Shown: positions 16,886 through 22,520 of the stretch, in pieces
Position numbering within the stretch: the stretch's first letter is position 1
Layout of the letters: each line of letters opens with the position of its first letter
Assembly (NCBI GenBank): GCA_017506895.1
Contig: JAFWBV010000007.1
Coordinates: 1 to 64,000 of the forward strand
Source of the DNA: Candidatus Saccharimonadota bacterium
Lineage (GTDB): Bacteria; Patescibacteriota; Saccharimonadia; Saccharimonadales; Saccharimonadaceae
Length of the DNA: 64,000 bases
Direction of reading: 5' to 3'
Translations under genes and position numbers: made by a program
The notes under the pieces: generated by a model
What the model saw: the letters and a program-made list of their open reading frames with translations, nothing else
What the model was told of the DNA's origin: nothing
Database searches by the model: none

Positions 16886-17593
16886 ATGCCAAATATTGTA
16901 AAAACTACAACGTTCCCTAGCCTTCTGGATGTCATTGCGCCACACTACTGTAGGGGTTGCGGTCATATAGGTAAACCAATTTGTGATCGTTGTGAAAAAA
17001 ACATTCTTCGTTCAAATCATAATCTTTGCCCATTATGTAAACAAAAAATTAAGTCCGGTATTTGCTCACATTGCAAGAATAATAAATCCATTTCACTTCC
17101 CCCATCCTTTATCATTGGTGAACGTTCCGGCCTTTTAAATGATATAATTCATGATTACAAGTATAATTCTGTTCGAGCTTACGCAAAACCTTTAGCTAAA
17201 ATGCTCGACTATAGATTGCCCAAAATTGATGGCACAGTCAATATCGTCCCCCTCCCAACTATTAATTCTCACATCCGTAGCCGCGGCTTAGACCACACTC
17301 TCCTTATTGCCAAAAAACTCGCGCATCTTCACCCATCATATAAGGTCACCAAACTTCTTTTACGTAATGCTAATACCATCCAAGTTGGCTCAAATCACGA
17401 TCAAAGAATTGCACAAGCCGCCAACGCTTACAGGATTAATCCAAAAATCAATATCAACAAAAACGCCACCTATATTCTTTTAGATGACGTTTGGACTACC
17501 GGCGCTAGCCTACAATCAGCAGTCAAAATACTAAAAGCAAACGGCGTCGAAAAAATTATCTTAGCAATTCTATCCCTGAGTATTTTGAATTAG
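16886..17593 (+). CDS. comF: ComF family phosphoribosyltransferase-like protein
   Basis: 235 aa. The N-terminus has a zinc-ribbon-like set of CxxC motifs (CRGC, CDRC, CPLC, CSHC at about 18-75). The C-terminal half is a type I PRTase fold with the PRPP-binding motif LLDDVWTTGAS near the end. ComF proteins are needed for single-stranded DNA import during natural transformation in several bacteria, though the biochemistry is unsettled. Its position amid T4SS pilin genes fits a DNA-uptake role (inference). Its last 24 nt overlap the convergent pilin gene. Confidence 0.9.
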   Translation: MPNIVKTTTFPSLLDVIAPHYCRGCGHIGKPICDRCEKNILRSNHNLCPLCKQKIKSGICSHCKNNKSISLPPSFIIGERSGLLNDIIHDYKYNSVRAYAKPLAKMLDYRLPKIDGTVNIVPLPTINSHIRSRGLDHTLLIAKKLAHLHPSYKVTKLLLRNANTIQVGSNHDQRIAQAANAYRINPKININKNATYILLDDVWTTGASLQSAVKILKANGVEKIILAILSLSILN

Positions 17594-17995
17594 AAGAGAT
17601 GTTTCGTTCGTTGTCGTCGGATTCTTTGAAGATGGCAAAGCAGAAATTACAAAGTTTACAATCGCAAAAGCCAAGAAAGCTATCACTAAACCAATAATCG
17701 CATAAAGAACAGTGTTCTTAGCATCAGTTACTTTCTTTGAATCACCACCCGATACTACGTATTTAATACCACCAATAATCAACATAATTACGGCGATAAT
17801 ACCAACAATATAAAGAATCACATTCGTTACTTGTTTAAAAACACCGGTATCTCCGAACAAATCAGCCGGACAACCGTCACATCTAGCAGCCTCTGCGCCC
17901 TCTTGTAAAGTCAAAGCCGAAACCGACCCAGCGCCTAAAACGATAATAATCCCCACTATTAATATTGGTAATAATAATTTTACAATCCTTTTCAT
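17570..17995 (-). CDS. VirB2-like pilin, secreted
   Basis: 141 aa. A signal peptide ending in SVSA (about residue 27) is followed by a short Cys-containing segment (CDGC) and two helices around the loop KYVVSGGDSKKVTDAKN. It is a clear paralog of the pilins at 15437 and 15958 but on the opposite strand, so the pilin family is dispersed over 3.5 kb. The C-terminus is a polar Thr/Asn tail. Confidence 0.8.
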   Translation of the reverse strand: MKRIVKLLLPILIVGIIIVLGAGSVSALTLQEGAEAARCDGCPADLFGDTGVFKQVTNVILYIVGIIAVIMLIIGGIKYVVSGGDSKKVTDAKNTVLYAIIGLVIAFLAFAIVNFVISALPSSKNPTTTNETSLLIQNTQG

Positions 17996-18038
17996 AATTC
18001 ATATTGTATCATATTTCACCAAAAAAGAAAATATATGA

Positions 18039-18044
18039 TACAAT
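18039..18044 (+). promoter_or_regulatory. -10 box of tRNA-Ser(GCT)
   Basis: TACAAT lies 9 nt before the mature tRNA 5' end, giving a pre-tRNA leader of only about 1-3 nt. Confidence 0.55.
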
Positions 18045-18053
18045 ATCTAGTAC

Positions 18054-18146
18054 GGAGGGTTACCCAAGTGGTTGAAGGGGACTCATTGCTAACGAGTTAG
18101 TCTGGGGCAACCTGGAGCGGGAGTTCGAATCTCCCACCCTCCGCCA
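18054..18146 (+). tRNA. tRNA-Ser(GCT)
   Basis: Acceptor GGAGGGT/ACCCTCC, a long serine-type variable arm, anticodon loop TTGCTAA (anticodon GCT), T-arm CGGGAG/CTCCCG-like, discriminator G and an encoded CCA. Its last 18 nt are repeated three more times downstream. Confidence 0.95.
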
Positions 18147-18428
18147 AAAGAGACCCAGAAGAGCTTTGCTCTTGTGGGGCTGTTTTGAAGAAGGGGCAGG
18201 TGATTATTTATCTCCCACCCTCCGCCAAAAGAGACCCAAAAGAGCTTTGCTCTTGTGGGGCTGTTTTGAAGAAGGGGCAGGTGATTATTTATCTCCCACC
18301 CTCCGCCAAAAGAGACCCAGAAGAGCTTTGCTCTTGTGGGGCTGTTTTGAAGAAGGGGCAGGTGATTATTTATCTCCCACCCTCCGCCAAAAGAGACCCA
18401 AAAGAGCTTTGCTCTTGTGGGGATGTTT
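18129..18428 (+). repeat. 81-bp tandem repeats seeded by the tRNA-Ser(GCT) 3' end
   Basis: The segment ATCTCCCACCCTCCGCCA (tRNA T-loop to CCA) and the following hairpin block recur at 18129, 18210, 18291 and 18372 with an exact 81-nt period. The last copy diverges after about 56 nt (GTGGGGA). Each unit has the tRNA end, an AAGAGC-TTT-GCTCTT hairpin inside a longer imperfect stem, a short T-run and a spacer GAAGAAGGGGCAGG. Copies 1 and 3 read CCCAGAAG and copies 2 and 4 read CCCAAAAG, so a 162-bp two-unit block was duplicated. As 81 is a multiple of 3 the array stays open in two frames, but I do not call it coding. Nothing else occupies this gap except the next gene's promoter. Confidence 0.95.
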
Positions 18429-18477
18429 TATCTCATTAATCCTAGTTTTTATAATTCATTTGTGTTATAATATCCTT

Positions 18478-18945
18478 ATGGCAAAGAAAGTTAGTGAAGT
18501 TAGTTGGCAAGCAGAAGAGTATATCGTCCGTGATCACGATGCGTGGTGGTATATTGGGCTATTTTTAGTCACTGCAGGTCTCTGCGTTCTTGCCGTCTTC
18601 CTTCAATGGTGGACATTTCTTGTTTTAGTCATCCTAAGCGCTATTACTATTCTAGTTATGATTTTTCGTCCACCACGCAAAATCAACTACACGCTCACTG
18701 ACAAAGGTCTAACCGAAGACAAAATCGAACATCCTTACGAAGTTTTCAAAGCCTTCGGAATTCTCAAAGAAGGCGCACATTTTTCAGCAGTTTTAATTCC
18801 TAAAAAACGTTTCTCATTAAGCACGAAAGTATATTTCCCTGAAACCAACGGTGAACAAATCGTTGATATCTTAGGCAGTCATCTCCCAATGGAAGAAGTA
18901 AAGCTAGACTTTCTCGACAAAATAGTAAACTTCTTGCGCATTTAA
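18478..18945 (+). CDS. hypothetical two-helix membrane protein
   Basis: 155 aa from ATG 18478 (MAKKVSEVSWQAEEYIV). Two adjacent membrane helices (about 27-65) are followed by a PPRKINYTLTDKGL segment and a soluble beta-rich domain, resembling small bacterial proteins with a PH-like fold after a hairpin of helices. The exact family is not recognised. TATAAT (18466-18471) ends 6 nt before the ATG and no ribosome-binding site exists, so a leaderless message is expected. A longer frame back into the tRNA repeats would start upstream of this promoter and is rejected. Confidence 0.7.
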   Translation: MAKKVSEVSWQAEEYIVRDHDAWWYIGLFLVTAGLCVLAVFLQWWTFLVLVILSAITILVMIFRPPRKINYTLTDKGLTEDKIEHPYEVFKAFGILKEGAHFSAVLIPKKRFSLSTKVYFPETNGEQIVDILGSHLPMEEVKLDFLDKIVNFLRI

Positions 18946-18994
18946 AAATCTGTGCTATAATAAACATAAGTATTAATATTAAAAGGTGGGCAAA

Positions 18995-19558
18995 ATGGAC
19001 CAAAATCAAGTAACCGTAGACGACGATCTACAAAAAGCAATCGATGACATCACTAACAAAACTAACATAGATCCTGTTTTTTCTGATCCAGTCGCTGCTC
19101 CATCATCGGTTCCTGAAGGTGACACCGGTGAACTTGGCGAACCAGTTGGCCCATTTCCTGAGCCAACCGTCGAAATGGTTGCTCCTGCTCCTGAGCCGAT
19201 TGCCCCACTCGAAAGTGTCAATGTTCCAGAACTAAACATTCCAATGCCAACAGAAATGCCAATGCCGCCAGCTGCCGAAACTCCTGCTCCAATCGTCGAA
19301 CAAAATACACCAGAGCCAATCCCACAATCGTTAAACACTAGCGAAGTCAAAAAAGCCGCTCTCCGCGATCTTATCCCACTACTTGACCGAATCAATATGA
19401 GTAGCTCGGAAAAATTCAATCTTTATCGTGATATTTTTGAAGATCTTAAAGATTACACCGTACTGGATCCAGCTTACCATGCCGCCCGCGAAATCCCTGA
19501 TGAAACTGAACGCGCCAACGCACTTCTCTATCTTGTTAAGTCCATTGACCGTATGTAA
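18995..19558 (+). CDS. hypothetical acidic proline-rich protein
   Basis: 187 aa from ATG 18995, with AAGGTGG about 5 nt upstream; a GTG three codons earlier overlaps that site and is less likely. Residues 1-110 are a disordered-looking Pro/Glu/Ala/Met stretch; residues 115-187 form a predicted helical domain (KKAALRDLIPLLDRINMSSS...). There is no signal peptide or membrane helix. TATAAT at about 18955 gives a ~30-nt leader. I recognise no family. It ends at a strong terminator shared with groEL. Confidence 0.65.
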   Translation: MDQNQVTVDDDLQKAIDDITNKTNIDPVFSDPVAAPSSVPEGDTGELGEPVGPFPEPTVEMVAPAPEPIAPLESVNVPELNIPMPTEMPMPPAAETPAPIVEQNTPEPIPQSLNTSEVKKAALRDLIPLLDRINMSSSEKFNLYRDIFEDLKDYTVLDPAYHAAREIPDETERANALLYLVKSIDRM

Positions 19559-19576
19559 TAATTAATTATCCTCGCT

Positions 19577-19612
19577 AAAAAATAAGCCCCTTGTAAAAGG
19601 GGCTTATTTTTT
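19577..19612. terminator. bidirectional terminator between the 187-aa gene and groEL
   Basis: AAAAAATAAGCCCC and GGGGCTTATTTTTT form a 14-bp stem with an 8-nt loop, flanked by A and T runs on both strands. Confidence 0.95.
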
Positions 19613-19617
19613 GGTTT

Positions 19618-21237
19618 TTAGTACATTCCCCCCATGTCTCCGCCGCCCATCGCTGGCTTTTCTTCCGGAATCTCACAGATTAAAGCGCCCATCGTAATCG
19701 CCGTTGCCGCAATCGATGTTGCGTTCTTTACGGCTTCCTTAGTCACCTTAGCAGGATCAATCACGCCAACTTTCTTTAGTTCAACTAAACCTTTTTCCGG
19801 CGTCATTACATTTACACCGAATCCAGCCTTAGCAGATTCCACTTCTGCTAGCAACGCTTGCGCATTCAGCCCAGCATTTTCCATAATATGAACAAATGGT
19901 GTCTTTAGAGCATTCTTTACAATCTTTGCTCCAGCATCTGTCTCGTCAAGCTTTTCTGCCAAGTTTACTAATGTCACGCCACCACCAGTTACAATGCCTT
20001 CCGCTAATGCTGCTTTTGTTGCCGCTACTGCATCATCAACACGGAATTTCTTTTCATCAATTTCGGTTTCAGTCGCACCACCAACTTTAATCACTGCTAC
20101 TTTACCAGACAAAGCCGCAGCTCGCTTTTCAAACTCCTCCCGTTCATAATCCGATTTTGCATTCTCTGCAAAGGTATGAATCAGTGCAATCCTCTTTTCC
20201 ACTGCCTTTTTATCACCAGCACCCTTAATGATTGTAGTAGAATCCTTTTCTGCAATTACCTTATTCGCAGTGCCTAGCACTTCCATTCCCACCTCTTCGA
20301 GTTTCAACCCTTTATCGGCCGACACTACGGTTGCATCAGTCAAAATAGCGATATCTTCCATTATTTCTTTACGCCTATCGCCAAATGCAGGCGCTTTCAG
20401 TACTAAGGAATTAAATACACCTTTCAATTTATTTAAAACGAGTAGCGACAACGCTTCCCCTTCCACTTCTTCTGCGATAATCACTAAATCTTTCTTACCA
20501 CTCTGTGCTACTTTTTCCAATAACGGCAATATATCAGAAGCTGCTGAGATTTTCTTATCTGTCACCAATATTAATGGCTTTTCAAAGACTGCTTCTTGTC
20601 GGTTCACGTCAGTAACAAAAAACGGAGAAGAATAACCCTTATCATATGAAAAACCTTCTACAATCTCCTGTTCCATTTCAAGCCCTTGCCCAGCTTCTAC
20701 AGTCACCACACCATCTTTTCCAATCTTAGAAATCACCTCTGCAATTAGCTTTCCAATCTCTGCATCACCAGCCGAAATCGTTGCCACCTCGGCAACTTTA
20801 GCCGAATCCCCATCAATTTTTTCTGCCATTTTATCAATTCCGGCCACAACTTCAGCACCAGCTTTTTCAATTCCACGTCTGAGCTCCATCGGATTCATAC
20901 CAGCCGCAATTAGTTTATTCGCTTCATTTAAAATATTGTATGTCAAGACCGTAACCGTCGTCGTACCATCACCAGCCACTTTATTTAATTTTTGCGCTGC
21001 AGTTTTAATTAGTTTTGCTCCGACCGCTTCACCCAAAGTTTCATCTTTTGAAGGGAGCTCTACTGCTTCTGCTACCGTTACGCCATCATGAGTAATTACT
21101 GGTGCACCATATTCCTTTTCAATAATTACATTTTTGCCCTTCGGGCCAAATGTTACTTTTACTGCATCGTATAATTGCTTAGCACCAGAAAGAACTTTCT
21201 CTCTAGCTTCAGCTTCATAATATATTTTCTTTGCCAT
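19618..21237 (-). CDS. groL: chaperonin GroEL
   Basis: 539 aa, full length. It has the N-terminal KVTFGPKGKNV, the ATP-binding DGTTTVTVL, the GAGDKKAVEKRI region and the C-terminal GGGDMGGMY tail. It forms the 14-mer folding chamber that works with GroES. AAAGGAG precedes the ATG. It is second in the groES-groEL operon (36-nt gap) under the CIRCE promoter, so HrcA-type heat-shock control is expected. Confidence 0.98.
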   Translation of the reverse strand: MAKKIYYEAEAREKVLSGAKQLYDAVKVTFGPKGKNVIIEKEYGAPVITHDGVTVAEAVELPSKDETLGEAVGAKLIKTAAQKLNKVAGDGTTTVTVLTYNILNEANKLIAAGMNPMELRRGIEKAGAEVVAGIDKMAEKIDGDSAKVAEVATISAGDAEIGKLIAEVISKIGKDGVVTVEAGQGLEMEQEIVEGFSYDKGYSSPFFVTDVNRQEAVFEKPLILVTDKKISAASDILPLLEKVAQSGKKDLVIIAEEVEGEALSLLVLNKLKGVFNSLVLKAPAFGDRRKEIMEDIAILTDATVVSADKGLKLEEVGMEVLGTANKVIAEKDSTTIIKGAGDKKAVEKRIALIHTFAENAKSDYEREEFEKRAAALSGKVAVIKVGGATETEIDEKKFRVDDAVAATKAALAEGIVTGGGVTLVNLAEKLDETDAGAKIVKNALKTPFVHIMENAGLNAQALLAEVESAKAGFGVNVMTPEKGLVELKKVGVIDPAKVTKEAVKNATSIAATAITMGALICEIPEEKPAMGGGDMGGMY

Positions 21238-21273
21238 TTATTCTCCTTTCTAATTTCTCCCACCCAGAATCTT

Positions 21274-21528
21274 CTACATAGTAGCTAAAATATCTTCTTC
21301 TTTCAAAATAATATATTCTTTTTCATCTACTTTTATTTCTGTCGTTGAATACTCCTTATAAACAATCTTGTCGCCTTTTTTTACAGCTTTTACATCAGGA
21401 CCTACGGATTCTACCACCGCATAGGCTGGTTTTTCTTTTGCTTCACCGAGCAAAATCCCAGACTTAGTCTTTTCAAGTGGTTTTTCAACTACCGCCACTA
21501 CCCTATCTTTTAATGGTTTAAGTGCCAT
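21274..21528 (-). CDS. groS: co-chaperonin GroES
   Basis: 84 aa, a little shorter than the usual 94-97. It has LKPLKDRVVAV at the start, the mobile-loop region EKTKSGILLGEAKEKPA and the EYIILKEEDILA end. It caps GroEL. It heads the operon; AAGGAG lies about 9 nt before the ATG and the CIRCE promoter lies upstream. Confidence 0.97.
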   Translation of the reverse strand: MALKPLKDRVVAVVEKPLEKTKSGILLGEAKEKPAYAVVESVGPDVKAVKKGDKIVYKEYSTTEIKVDEKEYIILKEEDILATM

Positions 21529-21550
21529 ATTATATTAACTCCTTTTCTAT

Positions 21551-21593
21551 TTTTCATTATAACAAACTAGCACTCATTATGCAAGAGTGCCAG
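21551..21593 (-). promoter_or_regulatory. CIRCE operator and groESL promoter
   Basis: CTAGCACTC-N9-GAGTGCCAG (21567-21593) is CIRCE with one mismatch in the right arm. On the minus strand TTGCAT (-35) lies in the spacer, followed by 17 nt and TATAAT, the same layout as at dnaJ. Here, however, a ~25-nt leader with a ribosome-binding site precedes the ATG. Confidence 0.92.
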
Positions 21594-21682
21594 TTATTTG
21601 TTGATTCTATTGCATACTAGCTATCACTTATCAATAACTCCGCCTTTATTCTGCGTCTCAATCTACCTTTTGAATATGAAAA

Positions 21683-21713
21683 GAGCCGACCATAAATAAT
21701 AAATAGTCGGCTC
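21683..21713 (-). terminator. hairpin terminator after the candidate ncRNA
   Basis: GAGCCGAC / GTCGGCTC forms a perfect 8-bp stem with a 15-nt loop. On the minus strand it follows a 7-T run and is itself followed by TTTTC. It lies between the ncRNA and the groESL promoter. Confidence 0.6.
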
Positions 21714-21854
21714 AAAAAAAGTACGAAAGGGGATGATGTTCTAACGAATGTATATATACTACTTGGCTGGGGCTAAAATCAACAGAGCAATTGCAAAATA
21801 TATTGAACATCTCTTCATCCTTCAGGTTCTTTTTTTGTTAAAGCACCATCCCCT
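21714..21854 (-). ncRNA. candidate structured ncRNA with own promoter
   Basis: On the minus strand GGGGATGGTGCTTTAAC (21837-21853) pairs with GTTAGAACATCATCCCC (21729-21745): 16 of 17 pairs form if G-U is allowed, and fewer on the plus strand, which fixes the strand. The stem encloses ~91 nt and is followed by a 7-T run (21714-21720). Upstream are TTGATT (21884-21889), 17 nt, and TAATAT (21861-21866), ending 7 nt before the first G. No ORF fits. Size and basal stem are compatible with a 6S-like or other regulatory RNA, but I see no identifying motif. Confidence 0.6.
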
Positions 21855-21863
21855 ACCGATATA

Positions 21864-22520
21864 TTAACATATTTCCAAAATAAAATCAACACTATTTTTT
21901 TGAGTCCATTCATCTACGGCTTTTCTTACGCCTGGAAGAGCCGGATTAGTATAATCATGCACCACCAAAATACCGTTTTTATTCATTCTTGGGCCGACTA
22001 GCTCCAATGAATCTCTGATTGATTCGTAAAAATCCCCATCTAAAAATGCAAAAGCCACAGTCTCTGGTAGATCATTTGTTTTTAATTCAGAGAACCAACC
22101 TTTTTTGATAATCGGCACTTTTAAACCAGCCCGTAAAAATCTATCTTTGACTTCTCTCTTCGTCACAAACAGTTCGCCTGCCTTAAAATCTACCCCAAGT
22201 ACAGATTCATCTGCCAAACTTTTATCTGGTAGCCCTTCAAAAGAATCATAAATCCACAATTGTTTCTTTATTTTTCCACTCGCACATCTTTCCACATGTT
22301 TTCCCATACTTTTACCCATCTTTTCAACAGGGTTTTCCACATACTTTTCCACATCTTTACCCATGTTATATTCCCTTAAAATCTCCGCCAAAATCAAAGA
22401 TGTGTCACCTTTATAGCATCCCATCTCAACAAAATCACCTTCTATATTCAGACATCGTTTAGCAAAGTCAACTATTTTGCCAGTTTCTTTTTTACTGACC
22501 TGATCATTTTTCCAAGACAT
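21864..22520 (-). CDS. TylF/macrocin-type SAM-dependent methyltransferase
   Basis: 218 aa from ATG 22520 (MSWKNDQ). Typical TylF-family features are a SAM-binding EMGCYKGDTS, the LWIYDSFEGLPD strand, AFLDGDFYESIRDSL and the VVHDYTNPALPGV metal/acceptor region. The family O-methylates sugars or related small molecules, so a role in glycan decoration is plausible given the later locus. It overlaps the uvrA 3' end by 17 nt; a start at 22553 would overlap by 50. An odd Lys/Val/Glu/Met-rich insertion (about residues 50-80) is encoded by DNA with three TTTCCACA motifs. The ncRNA -10 box overlaps its stop codon. Confidence 0.8.
   Translation of the reverse strand: MSWKNDQVSKKETGKIVDFAKRCLNIEGDFVEMGCYKGDTSLILAEILREYNMGKDVEKYVENPVEKMGKSMGKHVERCASGKIKKQLWIYDSFEGLPDKSLADESVLGVDFKAGELFVTKREVKDRFLRAGLKVPIIKKGWFSELKTNDLPETVAFAFLDGDFYESIRDSLELVGPRMNKNGILVVHDYTNPALPGVRKAVDEWTQKNSVDFILEIC
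22288..22353 (+). other. cluster of DnaA-box-like TTTTCCACA sites inside a gene
   Basis: CTTTCCACA (22288-22296), TTTTCCACA (22333-22341) and TTTTCCACA (22345-22353) are in one orientation. The last two are identical to the boxes beside dnaA (50963, 50984). They lie within the insertion of the TylF-like gene. They may be a DnaA-titration site or chance from biased codons. Confidence 0.35.

Noticed and set aside
18166-18477. Open frame of 27-aa repeats across the tRNA-Ser repeat array, in frame with the membrane protein gene
   Set aside because: The frame stays open because 81 is a multiple of 3, and a second frame is open too. There is no ribosome-binding site, and the downstream gene has its own TATAAT 6 nt before its ATG.
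18054-18477. CRISPR array
   Set aside because: The repeats are 81 nt, contiguous, and contain tRNA sequence; there are no unique spacers and no cas genes.
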